NCBI GenBank assembly: GCA_029962745.1
Contig: CM057170.1
Span: forward strand, 22,413,504 to 22,477,503
Source of the DNA: Echinometra lucunter
Taxonomy: Eukaryota; Echinodermata; Echinoidea; Camarodonta; Echinometridae
DNA length: 64,000 nt
Direction of reading: 5' to 3'
The translations under genes were made by a program, and so were the position numbers. A model generated the notes under the pieces. The model saw nothing but the letters and a program-made list of their open reading frames with translations, searched no databases and was not told where the DNA came from. Positions 11,340-24,726 of the stretch are shown here, piece by piece (position 1 is the stretch's first letter; the number at the start of each line of letters is the position of its first letter).

Positions 11340-12105
11340 ATTAACGAATGGTACAAAGACTCAACCATCTAAAGATTAATGTCGACAAGACAAAAAGCAT
11401 GTTACTTCAGGCACGTTCTCATGAAAATATGAAAATTTATATTGATGGAATTGAAATTGAACAAGTTAAGTCCATACGATATTTAGGTGTTGGGATTAAA
11501 AAAAACTTTAAATGGGATATTCATGTTAATAATCTATGCAGATCAATTGGTTATACATGTTATAAGACTCGTTCACTTGGAAAATTAAGAAAATGTTTAA
11601 ATTATTCTTTTACTGAATTCTGTTTATAAGTGTATGATACAACCATGTATAGATTACGGCATTTCTGTCTCGGGTTGTAGTGCAAAAGAAATACAATATA
11701 GAACTGAACAGACTACAAAAACGAACCGCAAGGTATGTAACTGGCAACTTTGAGCCTAGTGTCTCAACTACAACTCTTCTAGAAGATTTAGCTTGGCATA
11801 CATGAAAGAAAAGATTACTTTCTCGCCATACAATTTTCAAATGTATACACGGACTAGCCCCTCCACGACTTTGTAACGATATTGAAATGTTTTGTGACAG
11901 ACACAGCTACCGGACAAGAAATGCCGACAGTCTAAACGTAATTCCACCTAAAGTTAATTTTTCAATTTGTAAACAAGCTTTTAAATTCTCAGGCGCCAAA
12001 CCATGCAAACGATGAAATGATATCCCTAACTTTATACAAAATGCTCGAACAGTCGATTCTTTTAAATTGTTTTATACGAAGTTATATTTTAAATTGTAGA
12101 TCTTT
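11340..12105 (+). mobile_element. Non-LTR retrotransposon fragment: C-terminal part of reverse transcriptase
   Basis: An open stretch at 11348-11629 encodes HLKINVDKTKSML and later IRYLGVGI, then a W..HV...C motif. This is the order seen after the catalytic core in CR1/L2/jockey-type reverse transcriptases. Similarity continues in other frames to about 12105 (IDYGISV, then the LAPPRL and FKLFYTKLYF type C-terminus). At least two frameshifts (near 11360 and near 11625) and stop codons show it is dead. The 5' part, including the YxDD catalytic centre and endonuclease, is absent, as expected for a 5'-truncated copy. Clade assignment is a guess. Confidence 0.85.
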
Positions 12106-12684
12106 TTTTAGAATGTTTCTGAATAACATTATTATCTTATTCTTTATAATGGTTTTGTCTATTGTGTACCGATTTTTATCACTTTCTAATTGTATATATG
12201 TTATTATATTTATGCTTTTTAATGATTGTATTAATAAATTCTTTTACTTATTTCAAACAAATGTTAACAGGACCTTGTTGAAAAACAGTATATCTGAACA
12301 TGTCATCCTGCATAAAGATGTTTTGATAAATAAATAATAAATAAATCATCATCATAATCATCATCTACACCATCATCATCGCCATTTTATTAGTAGTTTT
12401 ATTAATCAATACATCACTATTATGTATAGTGCTATCATTACTTTTACCATCATACTCGATTCATAAATATCAGTGGTTTATCTATTTATTTATTTATTAT
12501 TTTATTATGTTCTTCCAAATGATTACATATTTTCTACTTCACATGATTACCTTTCTTTGTCATGTCAAAGTATTTTGGTGCATTGCATCATTATTCCGTT
12601 CGTTCTCCGAGGTTTTACGCTCGTGTTGCAATGCATTTCTTTGTATGGATTATTGACGTATACTCACGAGTACTTCTCTCGCTT

Positions 12685-12766
12685 ATTAACCTGTTGACTA
12701 CTGGCATTATTTCAATCCCATGGGCTTTACACAGGCACCTCATGGTTCCAGTAGCCAATTGGTTAA
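12685..12766 (+). repeat. Short TTAA-ended palindromic repeat, copy 1
   Basis: It begins TTAACCTGTTGACTACTG and ends GTTCCAGTAGCCAATTGGTTAA. It belongs to an approximately 80-bp family with at least seven copies in this window (consensus ends TTAACCCGTTG and CAACGGGTTAA). Confidence 0.8.
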
Positions 12767-12975
12767 TCTAAAAACCAGAAAAGTGGTTATTTTTGGTTCG
12801 CTCGCTTCGCTCGCTCGCAAAATAAAAATCAAAACATATGTAAGGGGGTCTGTGCGAGTGAGTGAGGGTGTGTGTTTATACTAAAGTGTGAGTTCGACCA
12901 ACAAAAAAAAAAAAATCGGCAAAAAAGTCAATCATCCCCCCCCCCCACTCCTCAAAGTGGATTTACGCCGGTGAT
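12767..12975 (+). repeat. Interspersed repeat with GCTCGCTTCGCTCGCTCGC core, copy 1
   Basis: Shares order and sequence with 47403-47596: AAAAC.AGAAAAGTG, the CGCTCGCTTCGCTCGCTCGC core, a TGTGTGTTT stretch, an A-run followed by TCGGCAAAAA, a C-run, and AAAGTGGATTTACGCC. It is non-coding and the family is unknown to me. Confidence 0.75.
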
Positions 12976-13068
12976 AGTAGTAGTAGAAGAAGTAGTAGTA
13001 GTAGTTGTAGAAGTAGTAGTAGTAGTAGTAGAAGTAGTAGTAGTAGTAGTAGTAGTATAAGTAGTAGT
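12972..13068 (+). repeat. (TAG)n microsatellite
   Basis: Near-pure GTA/TAG trinucleotide run with occasional AGA units. It directly follows the interspersed repeat. Confidence 0.9.
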
Positions 13069-14477
13069 CGTTTCTCTATTATCTTCATCGTCACCACCCT
13101 ATTCAACTATCTTATTCGATTGCAAGCTCCTTGCGACCGTCTTAAGGAGGAACATGCCCTCCAGTTCCAAAATAACAGCAGCAACAACTATATACAGCAT
13201 CAGCACCAGGAATAACAACAACAAAGAAAAAAGAGAGAGAGAGATTTTTAGCTCATCTATGAGTGCAACATGTTGAATGACGACCCTGATGACGTACACT
13301 TTATTTGTAGCAGGCGCCTTGGCTTTTTGTTTTTAACTAATGACTAATCATCGATATCTATGTACACGAGGTTGCCATCTTAGGTTACCCCCTGCAGAGC
13401 TGTCGGGATCGAAAACACCTGATGCTGTTCGGTGCATGAATGCTACACATTAGGTTACAAATCGTTTATTTGCATTTTGCAAGTGTTAAAGTATCCGTTG
13501 GAACATTGTCGGGGGGAGGGAGGGGCGCAGGTTTGGGGTGCACGGTGGATGAAGGTGGCTGTTGGCCATGAAATGCATTATTAGGTGGGAAACTCTCACG
13601 CATGAATTTTTCATAGGGTGCATGACAGGCAAGGAATACAAAATGTTCTTTAACACAAAATTTACCACAAGATTTTTTTTAAAAGAAAAAAAGGTGTTAT
13701 GTATGCGTTACTAGAATTTTTTTTTTTCGTTTACTTTGGTCATTGCCGTAAATTCTGAATCTTGTTTATGTAACATCAACTAAAATTTATATCGACACAC
13801 AACAACAACAACATATACACTAACAACAACAGCAGCAACAACAACAATGAAAATAAGTCGATGATTTGATTATTATACTTGGACTATTAATGAGATGTTT
13901 AAGAGGCGCTAAGCATGACTTATATTAGTCATGTTGTTCGTGTGAGCTTTTTCGACTGTACAAATTTATTCGAAAACTGTTGATTCAATACATAGAGACC
14001 GTCTTCAAATTCTTTCTTCATGCAAAACACCTTCTTTAAAAAAATCCACATTTCTGAAATATTGGGTTGAAAATAGCCTTCAGTCGGAAAGGAGAAGACG
14101 ACATGAGGCCGATTTTTATGATAAAATGTTGTCATAATGGGTTCATATCTACTGTAGAAAGTGATGTTCAGCGTCCATTGTGAAATGGATAAAGACCATT
14201 CGATTTTTTCTTGACGGCGCCCGCGCCTTGAGAAATAAAATAACTTTGTGGCCGGCTCTTTAAGGGTGTCGTGTTCTATGGCCGCAGGAAGCGAGGCGTC
14301 AAACTGATTTGGAAGTGGTTTTGTTCATTTCGAAAAAAGTATTTGATGAACCCTGCTAGGGTCATTGAATGAGGGAATCATACTTCAGCAGTTTATATCT
14401 TAGATGTTTTGTGCATTCGGACCATGCTTTGAATTCCAGTCTGTCATTGGCGTTGATATGCGCTGCTACCACTACTA

Positions 14478-14487
14478 GTAGTAGTAA

Positions 14488-14561
<74 letters not shown>

Positions 14562-14652
14562 AGTGTAGTAGTAATAATAGAAGTACCAGCAGTATTAGAA
14601 GGAAGGAAGAAATAGTGCCAGTAGTGGTGATAGTAGTAGGAACTGTTGAAGC

Positions 14653-14701
<49 letters not shown>

Positions 14702-14997
14702 ATAGAAGTACCACCAGTATTAGAAGGCAAGGAAGAAATAGTGGCAGTCGTGGTGGTAGTAGTATAGGAACTGTTGAAGCAGTAGTAGTAGTAGTAGTAG
14801 TAGTAATAGAAGTACCACCAGTATTAGAAGGCAAGGAAGAAATTGTGGCAGTCGTGGTGGTAGTAGTATAGGAACTGTTGAAGCGATACTAGTAGTAGTA
14901 GTAGAAGTTGTTGTAGTAGTAGTAGTTGTAGTAGTAGTTGTAGTAGTAGTATCATGAGTATAGTAGTAGTAGTTGTGGTAGTAGGAATATGTAGTAG

Positions 14998-15000
<3 letters not shown>
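14478..15000 (+). repeat. TAG microsatellite with three embedded minisatellite units
   Basis: (TAG)n runs alternate with three copies of an approximately 80-nt unit at 14576-14655, 14701-14782 and 14805-14885. The unit contains AGAAGTACCACCAGTATTAG and ends GGAACTGTTGAAGC. Copies 2 and 3 are nearly identical and copy 1 is more diverged. The long ORFs here are repeat artefacts. Confidence 0.9.
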
Positions 15001-15047
<47 letters not shown>

Positions 15048-15050
15048 TCC
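15001..15050 (+). repeat. (CT)n and (CTAT)n microsatellite
   Basis: CT run passing into TCTATCTATC. Together with the TAG array it makes about 570 bp of continuous simple sequence. Confidence 0.9.
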
Positions 15051-15890
15051 TAGCCTTGTTTGTGTCCCCCAGCCCCTTTTCGCCTCCCCCTGATCATTCT
15101 TATTACTCTAACATAACACGTATCAGAAACACGCCTTTCGTTGTTCGATTTACTGTGTCCGTTGTGTCCGAAGTTATAATAAATCTCTGCTGTCTTTGGG
15201 ACACCGCAAACCATTCCTCTTTTCATCCTTTCTTTTTCTTGGGATGTGTAAGTATATCGTGGAATCTTCTACCAGTCTGGAAGGCAGACCATTGTTTCCC
15301 CCTCTTTACCAAGTAAATCGGCGTGAAATAACAGATCATGCTGACATTCGCGAAGCATCACTAAGATATAATGCTGAATGATTTGTTGTTGTTTTTTTTT
15401 TCAAAGGGGAAAAACTTCTAATTTCAAACAATTGACATAAAAGTTTTATATAAAAATTACGGTGCAATTTTGTGAAGCGCCCTCAAATTCTGCTATGCGG
15501 TTAAAAACTTTAGTCATTCGATTCCGAGAATGGCCACAGGAAGAAGTTTTTATTTCTTGTTCATTTGCCTTAGCATGGTCTTGGCAAACCAAACAAGAAG
15601 GATAGCGATATAGGGTAATTATGTCCAAAGACATGAACGAAAGGCATGTCCGAAGGATTAACCAGGCTCATATTATCAATCTTACCTGCTTGACCCGGGT
15701 TTGCTTTCATCTTTTGAGAAGGGTCCTCTAGGCAGGAAATAGTTTTGATTTTCACCCAAACCTACTGCCAATATAAGACATGCTGAATCTTGAGGAAATA
15801 CGTATTTCTTATATTTGGCGGAGATATACTTGAACAATGTATGTACTTCACATTGCCAAGGAGGGTTGTTTTGAATATTATTTTGTATTA

Positions 15891-16231
15891 AAGGTAGTAG
15901 CCCACATTTGCACAACAGTGTTTAAGAATTTGAAGAGAAATAAGCCAATTTCAATTTCAAATGATAGATATTTATTTTAACCTATCATCTCATCAAATTT
16001 ACAACAATATTCCAAAGAATAAGTGAAAATTGAATGGTTTTACTCTTAACGCGTCAAGAAAACGACTTTACAAACCAAAGAAAAGAAAAGAAGATATGTG
16101 TTTAATATTTCCTTCTCACGGGAATGTACTGGGATCTAAGACCTAACGAGTATTTTTCTGGCTAAAAGCAAAAAGCAATCTAAAGTAAAACTTTTGTTTG
16201 GGTGCCACTTGCAAATGTGGGCTACTACCTT
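15891..16231. mobile_element. TA-flanked inverted-repeat element (MITE)
   Basis: The left end AAGGTAGTAGCCCACATTTG and right end CAAATGTGGGCTACTACCTT are exact inverted repeats of at least 20 bp. TA dinucleotides lie immediately outside both ends (15889-15890 and 16232-16233). The length is 341 bp with no ORF. TA target duplication and this size fit a Tc1/mariner-type MITE; the superfamily is inferred from the TA alone. Confidence 0.85.
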
Positions 16232-16245
16232 TATGATAATGCTCA

Positions 16246-16450
16246 TTGGTAGTAATGGCGATAAATGATTATTATGATAATAATGATAATTACAACAACA
16301 ACAATAACAATGATAATAATAATATCATCATTATCAATATTGTTATTATTATCATATCATCATCTTTGTTATTATTATTATTATTATTATTATCATTATT
16401 ATTATCATCATCATCATTATTATTATCATTATTATTTTTACTCTAACAAT
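16246..16450 (+). repeat. ATT/AAT/ATC trinucleotide-rich tract
   Basis: Mixed AT-rich trinucleotide repeats starting just after the TA-flanked MITE. It is low complexity only. Confidence 0.85.
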
Positions 16451-18577
16451 AAAAATGATTTAAAAATGATTTAGAAACTTATCATAATAGAAATAATGCG
16501 ACTGTTGAGAGAAGACTACATAGAAATACAACGCGCTACCAACGGACTGCTTCCGGTGGCCTGATTCATTTTACAGTCATGAAATATGTTTCGTTACTTC
16601 GAGCCTCCTATAATAAGAAATAAACATTCCCATGATCACGTGAAGAGAATATCTCTTAATATGCCCCTTTTCTTCTGTTTCCTTTTAGTTTAAGATTTGA
16701 GCGTGGCATTTGGTATCCGGTATTTGATTTCTCTGCGAAGCAGAAAACTGATTTTATGTTTTATAAAAAAAAAAAAAAAGTTAAGGCTCTTATTCATGTT
16801 ACCATTCTGAAAAAAAATTAAAGTGCCATCTTCAATATTTTTTGCGTCGCTACCTCGACGATTAGACAAAATACTTAAGCAATACTTGTTTAAATATGGA
16901 ACCGATGTCATTTCATTTATTTCTGTTCGATATAGGTTAATGAAATTATCTCACAGCTATAATAAATCTTGTAACCATTTAAAAAGCATGTGTGTAAATA
17001 TAAATGTATGCAAACGGTTTTAGAAGGGATGGCTTTGTAGATCTAATCTGTGCCATGCGTTCACCAGCACGAGCTTGAATGTTTTGAGTTGTTAAAAGGC
17101 CAAGTGACACATTTCCGTAAAGTTCAGCTCGTGTTAACGATATGTAAAGCTAAATTGACCACAGCTTCTCAAAGATGTCAGCTGGTTTCAAGCAAGTGCT
17201 GGCTATCGATCGAGGTAAATACTCACACTGGTCGGTCAAGACAGCTGACCTATAAAATAAGCTATACACTGTGCACAAGAGAGGGGTTCAAGATTTTTTT
17301 ATAGAGGGTGGAGGCACAGTGAATGTGTAGCACGTGCTCCCTGAGAAACAAAACAAAAACAAAAACAAAACGAAACCGAAGCAACGACAAAAGAAGAGCG
17401 AATATTCGAAAATCCACAATAAGGTAAAGTCAAAGAAAATTCGGAAACGCCCCCCCCCCCACCGAAAAAATAAGTGAATAAAAAAATAAATGGATAAAAA
17501 AAAAATTCTGAGAAGAAAAAAAACACCAATACTGAATAATTGCAGTCTTTGTTTGTGTCAGTGCATTATTTAAAAGACATTGAATAATAAACATTGATTT
17601 AAAAGTTGATTTCCGAATTCTAAGAACAAGAATAATGTGATTTTTTTGTGTTTGTTTTGTTTTGTTTTGCTGGAAGAAACGAAGGTATCAATTGTATTGC
17701 AACACCAAAAGGCACCAGCAAAACCCATTTCACTGGTCACATCGACGCCGCGGCATATCCCGACATTGGGGAAAAAACTAGGGACTATTCGTTTTCTATA
17801 CACATTTCTTTTTTCATTTTGTTTTGAATAATATGCTAAATAAGGTGTATCATTGAGACCCAAGCCCCGGATACCGTTGTCCTAAGCTTTCTTTCTTTCT
17901 TTCTTTTTTTTTTTTGTGTGTCGTCTCTGTCGTTGTTGCATTTTGTTATTGATTTTTTGTTGTTTTTGTTGTTGTTGTTGCTTGTGTATTTGTCATTTTT
18001 GTTTTTCGTTTGTTTCCGTGTTTTAATGAGTGGGGCGTACGCCGGCTTCCTATATGCATCATACACACCACTCGAGACTCACACGCACTTGTGTTGATGG
18101 AGAGAGCTGACACTCGTCTTGAAAGTGAATGCTTCTTTGGAGGAGAAAGGGCCAGCCCGATTAGCTGATCGATGACCAGTCCCGAGGCTGTGGTTCAGAG
18201 CCACTTGACCATTACTCGGTCATTCGAGTACCAAACATGACATTAGGCATGACTGTTTGTAAATACCGCTTTTCTGAGCAAATAGAGGTGAATCAGAAGA
18301 TGGGAAGAGAGAAAGAGAGAGAGGAGGGGGGGGGGGCGTTCATATATAGTCTTAACCCTGATTACGACTCATTGCTTTTGTTGTGAAAGTATTTCATAAA
18401 AAAGCAAATCAACACGTGGACAATAATTAATGGGCGTGTGACCTGATTAATCATATCACTGTATAGTGTATGAATATATTCAAGAATTAATGCAATTGTT
18501 CATAACAGCAAGTAACAGCAAGAATAGATGGATTTTGAAAGGGCATATCTAATCACTTTTGTTAACGAATAAAGGAG

Positions 18578-18612
18578 TGAGTGAATGAATGAATGAATGA
18601 ATGAATGAAAGA
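18578..18612 (+). repeat. (GAAT)n microsatellite
   Basis: Tetranucleotide GAAT run of about seven units, with scattered further GAATGA units to about 18730. Confidence 0.85.
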
Positions 18613-21520
18613 AAGAATTCATGGATGAGTGTCAAAAAGGACATGAATGAGGAGATGTATGAAAAAAGAGAATAATACTGACTCACCAAAGGAATATATG
18701 AATGAAAAAATGAATGTTTGAATGAGTGGCGCAATGAGTCGTTGAGTTAAATATTAGCAAATCAAAGACAACTCATGGGGGAAAAAACAAAAACATATTT
18801 CACTTAACTCAAAATTTCATGAAAAGAGATAAAATAAGTGCGTATGTGATTACATAAATGTATTTCTTATTATGAGATTTATGTCCGCATGGTCCGTTAA
18901 TCCTTTCTCCCGCTTACCTTCCAATTTCCTCAGCAACGATTCCTTAATCAAGGCATTGCACGCCATCGCATGAGTCGCACAATGGTAGAGGAAACGAAAC
19001 AGCCACTGCGGCGCCAACGCATCGGTAACTCAAAACCATCCCGATACTTCAAATGTGCTTACCCAAACTGTTGTCCCTTTTAAGATGTATATCTTGATGC
19101 ATTCTTTAAAGAAAACAGTGGCAGCTTCGTATAAGGTAGCACAAGCACTTTTGGCTGGACATTAGTTGCTGTTTTTTTTAATCCCCGCAGTTGCAAATGG
19201 TCCGACGTATGTTCCTCCGAAATTGTTCTTGCTTTATTTCACTAGAGGTATACAATTATAGGTATAAGAGATAGGAATATGATAGGAGTTGATTGTGAGG
19301 TATTTGGCATAGGGCCTTGTTGCGGGGCAATGGCAGCCGGAGCATTTAGTCCGAAAACCTATATACTGAATATAAGTCATGTAAGTTGCCCGTATCAAAT
19401 GTTGATCGGACTTGTACTTTAAAGCATTTCCAAATTTGTTAACGCATTGTGACAGTGCAAATGTGAACAGAACTCTTTGAAAGAGGAAAACAAAATTCAC
19501 TTTTAAAGTTGTCAAGTCTCTCCATCTCCCCATCTACCTCTTGTCTTATGATAATCTTCCATCATGTTTTGACATTTTACAGATGGAAACGGGACGAAAA
19601 AAAAAAAGATACGTCAAGAAAAAAAAAAAGAGAAACATACATCAAAGATTAAAAGGGTGAACTTTGGAAATGAAGCCCGCCCCCTCAGGCTATGCGTGAA
19701 AAGCACATGAAACCTGAAACTCGAACAACTCCGTCCGTGTTCGTGGCAGTTGGAAAACCGATCCGGCAAATGTGACGTGATTGAAAAGGAGAAGAAAGGA
19801 TGGGAAATGGAAATATAAACGGTTCTTATTTACCCAGACAGCACCACGGTTGCTTAGGTTTCATTCAGCCGTTCTCACAATTTTAAGGAACGAATCAACA
19901 ACGATGCAATCTCCAATCTAGAGTTCGTCGAAATCTTGCTTTAATTCAAGCAACAGACCGACAAATCATCTTCTACTTCCCCCCCCCCCCCCCCAAGAAA
20001 TCAAACATTCCTTTGTTCGTCTTTTTATAGGCATCAGTGGTAAGGGCACGTGTATTTCAGTATTTGCAACGTGCTAATGGCTCTATATTAGTCCTTGGAC
20101 CATGCAACACGTCACTTGGTCATTTGAAGCATTTGTTTAATAAAAGGACGCATGGTAGCAAGCATGGAATAGCACATATAAATTCAAATCAAATTCATAT
20201 AGAATCCTGGCGTTATCAAATTATCATGAAAACAAAGCCAAATACCACAGAAGCTAGCTGAACAGGAACAAACTTCAACAAAGTAAATACATATCATATC
20301 AAAACAAAGTGGTAATAAATTATCAGTTTATGCTCTGCAGAATGTACAAGTAGTACTGTTATGCTTACTGACGAAACTAAACACAACGACAGCGTGTTTG
20401 AGAAAAAGAAAACCTCGACAAAACAAAAGAAAGCAGAGGAAAGTGACAATGATACTCGATACGTTTGTGTTTTTACCGATTTGAACTAAAATTATATATC
20501 ATTGCCGTGCCCCTACCCATCCCTCCCGCGGATCTGCAATAATTGTTATGAGTGGGTGGAAAACATTGACATGGATATTAGTTTCTTTTATAATTCACGT
20601 TTTTAAATGTTCTTCATTAAGCCCGTCTCACCAGCTGAAATATTATTCGAAGGAAGGAAAAATCTATCTCTAAAAGGAGAAAAATGTGGTTCAGGAACAA
20701 ATCCACAATTGCTATGGCAACACCATAATGATCAGTTATCGGTTATGGTTTCACTCTGTACGTACTTTCAGTGTTCGTTTAAATTCATGCAATCACGCCC
20801 TCCTATTTACAGTTATTGTTAGTTGCTTTAAAAATACGGGAAAGGGGAAAAGGGAAAAGGAGAAAACACCTAATCATTGGAAATCATGAACGTACGATTA
20901 GATTCCAAACTACTCATACATATGCTTAATGACTTTAAAAGAAAAGCTTATGTTTCAGTTTAGAATCGATATTCTTTTTTTTTTTTAATTCTGCCATTGA
21001 TATGTGTTGGACATTCTCTGTTGTATGAATGTGATCTTATTGCCTTGAGCAAAGAATGCAACTTTTTTGCAACAACAATAATATCAACGTTTTCATCTTC
21101 GCATTCTCTTTCCATCACCTCGTCTCAGGCTGTTCTACTTTTTGCATACATCACCTAATTTTTGAGAGGTCGTTAACAAATGCAAAAGTTTTAGTGAAAT
21201 GCTTTCCTGCCTTTTGAAGAATCCATCTTGTTTGGATAATAATGGTTCCAGAGCTCTTCTTGCAACTGTTTAAAGACAGGATTATTTACCATATAACAAA
21301 AATTAAATTTTGCTTACAGCTTCTGGACATTCCCTTTCTGTCCCACTTTCTCTCTCTATCTTAAATTCCAAGGCAAGAATAAAAAGCGATATTAACTTTT
21401 TTTCCGTGACGTCATCAACTGATCAAAGTGGTCTTTTGCCCTCGAATGTAGTTTGTGAATGTGTCGCGTATTCACGAACGTTCGTTCTTTGTTCTTCATT
21501 AAAATTTTTGGTCAGTCTGA

Positions 21521-21550
21521 TCAAGGAGTTATTAACTAATAACTCCTTGG
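21521..21550. repeat. Short perfect-like palindrome
   Basis: Arms TCAAGGAGTTATTA and TAATAACTCCTTGG (13 of 14 paired) are separated by two bases. It is intronic with no known function. Confidence 0.6.
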
Positions 21551-24500
21551 TCTAAAATCATATGGAAAAATTGAGAAAAGTTACATAACATCGTTCCATT
21601 ATGTGAGCAAAGGGAATCTACACACATTTGAAAAGGATGAAATTTACTCAAAACATTTATTTTCAACAGTTCAATCTTCTCTTTTACGGGGGGGGGGGTG
21701 CATAGTAGTGCAAATCACTGATATTGTATGCTAAAGTGATGTCACAGGAAAGGAGCAATCTGCTTGAAGATTTTACATTACCCATGTTATCCATGAGAAA
21801 AAATGACTTCCCCGGTGTTCTGAGCCATGGAACACCCATTATCTTCTTCGATGAAGGAACTTTTGTTTCCTTCAGGGCATTGCGGATGTATCTACCAGTC
21901 GGATCGAAAAATGATCCGGTGAGACATGACTCATTCATTTCAGATCATGCAAAAAATAAATGAATAAATAAAAGATAAAACAAGCGTAGCTAGGATAAAA
22001 AGTGGATATTGAAAACGGACAACAACGTCGGGGAAATATGGAAATATGGCTTGTTGAAAAACATTCCAAATATTGGGCATTTGAAGAGTAATTTTTCTCA
22101 GGGGACGTTTCTACCATCCAAACTGACATCAAGAGACTGAAAAAGCTCACAAATTAGTTTTTCACCTCCCCCATAGAACTAGAGTTTCTCTTAAAGAGCA
22201 GGCCAAAATAATAGGAACGAAATTCATTTATGAGAGAAAAGGTGGAATTTTATTGAGACCAATATTAAATAAAATGAGAAAAAATATGACATTATAATAC
22301 ACAACTGGTGAATGACATAACTCGGGGAGCAAAAAATTCAATCCCGAAAGGTTTTGCACATTTTAAACTCTGGGGCTCAATTCTGCAGGCGTGCCAGGTC
22401 CGAGTAGGTACAAACTTTGACTGGTGGAGGAAGGGGGGGGGGGGTCTACTTATGATTGCATTTAGAACCTTTATTTCCTGAGGAGAGTGGGGGAACAAAT
22501 GTAAAGCTGGGGACAGGAAGGAAATAATAACGGAGGGAGAAGGAGAAATAACGGAGGAAAGGAAGCGGCTGAATTCAGCAAACATGTTGTGCCCACTTTA
22601 ACAAATATTTGAAAAAAATTATTATACTACAAAATTTCATAAATATAATTTCCTTCTCAGCTGACTAAGCCCCCGAACTGTCAAATGAATATTGCGAAAC
22701 TGCAGGGCGTTGTCAGTGAGCCCCCCGGTGGGAGAGAAGGCCCGATTAGCAACCGATCAATGGGTCGATTCGGCCACTCTTTTTACAACTGAATGTGTTT
22801 AAAAATACAATTCAATGCTAACATCGATATATTTATATGACCCTTCGGGACCTCACCTAGAAAGACATAGAACACCATCAAACCCATGTTTCATGCCATA
22901 TTAAGGTCAATCCACGATGTGAGCTGCATTTCAAGGTTACCACGGAGGTACATGTCGAAGAGGATGATGAAAAATAAAGGGTAAACGGATTTAATAAATT
23001 GGGAAATGCTGCAGTGCATGGATGCTGTTATCTTTGTCAATAGTGAGAAAGGATTATGTGGAATTTTTGTCGCTGTTGATGTTCTTAATGCTTGAAAAGA
23101 TAAAATGATATGAAATTGTAACCATGGCAACTGGGACATGAACGCATCCAAATCATCATTTCTTCTTCAAGAAAAGTTGGTAGTAAACTAGAAATATATT
23201 GCCTCCCCCTCCCCTCGTGTTATTGCTGCCACCCCCTCAATTTATCTTCTACCCCTAACCCTTTTATCAGAGCAATCTAACACTTCATGCTTTTGCCCAA
23301 CATTTAAACATCACCCGATGTCCATCTTAAATGTGTGGCTTCTTCCTCCTCCTCCTCCTCCAACATGTCCGAACAAAGAAGAAAATCGAAGGACGACGAA
23401 AGCTAACTTCATTATTTTTTATCACTTCGTGTTAAATATCACTCTCAGGCGACAAGGTGTCTCGGTCACCGATTTTCAAACAAGTGATAACGGTTTGCTC
23501 CGTGCCTTTCTAATCCTTAGACAAATCAGGTTGCTAACAACAAATTCAATTTTACACGAGATGACACAAAAACATATTATTCGTGATTTCTATCGCGCAG
23601 TTATCATTTTGACCAGTCAATGATGACAGCATTTTCTTTCGAAAATTCAAGTTTACTCGGGATGACATAAAACATCGTGATTGGTGTTAACAGTGTTTTT
23701 TCATTATTCTCATGTTTATCACGAGTTCTCTCGACAGTTATTCCCCACCCCCCACCCCCTTGTTGTCGTTTTTTACACACATCTAAAAAGTTTGACAAAT
23801 AAGAATGTGATTTATTAATACGACGTGGGATTATCTTTTCAGACTTTTTAATACAAAACACTTTTCCAATTTAATGAACAGAATGACAATGACAATACCC
23901 TGGAGTTAAATTATCTTTTATTTGATAACCATACATATCTAGGTCACATGCATTCAAGATTTATACAACTATCATGATGATGATGCAATCTTTTAGTGGG
24001 TCAATAAACTGTGTTCATTTGTCCTTCCAGATAAGGAAACGAGGCAAGGAGGCACTCGTTTCAGTACGTTTGCCGTGGAAGACACTATTTTATTATGGCA
24101 TTCAAAGACCGAATAATAATTTGAATGTACTTGTCCGGACAGCTGCCCTTCATGGTATTATTACAGAAGCGATCTGCTAGGACAATTCATCCTACCTCTG
24201 AGACCATATCGTGCATATCCCGGCAATAAATACCTCACGGTGAAATGCTCAATGTTGTTTACTGATCACTAGAGAACTATTTCACTTTTAGAAGAGCAGC
24301 TTCAAGACAAAGAATTAAAACAAAAACATACTTCTCGTTATTTTGGGTAATTTATGTTGGAGTTAATTTTACTGGCCCAAAGCTATAATTATATGTGAGA
24401 CTACTGCTGCAACTCCATTACAACAAATACATACAAAGCAAACAAAGCGGGACATAATTTATTTACATCTGCTGAAGGGACTTATCAAATACACCCTGTA

Positions 24501-24726
24501 ACAAGGTTTGTATTTCTAAGATGAAAATAAACTATTTAAATGTTTTCTTCCTCGTATTTGATCTACCCTGGACAAGTCCAGCAAATGCACCCAGTAGCCA
24601 TTGCATAGACTCTCATAGGAATACACGTACAAGGATATTTTGAATGGCCTTAAAGGGTAGTTTTAGAGATTACATTTTGAGAAATCCCAAAGTAGTTATG
24701 TGTGACTTTGGTTTTTCGTCATGCAG

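Larger units (their letters stand above)
9421..24726 (+). other. Receptor intron, about 15.3 kb
   Basis: Bounded by GTAAGG and tcatgcag. It contains a MITE (9495-9823), a SINE (10071-10272), a decayed TM7 exon copy, a non-LTR retrotransposon fragment, a palindromic short repeat, TAG-rich satellites and a TA-flanked MITE. From about 17000 to 24700 I see only unique AT-rich sequence with short simple repeats, and no further exon. Confidence 0.75.

Noticed and set aside
14362..14834. Long ORFs on both strands (poly-Thr, poly-Leu, poly-Val)
   Set aside because: They are translations of TAG trinucleotide and minisatellite sequence and have no domain content.
14478..14990. CRISPR-like array
   Set aside because: Repeats are microsatellite and minisatellite units in an animal intron, with no unique spacers.
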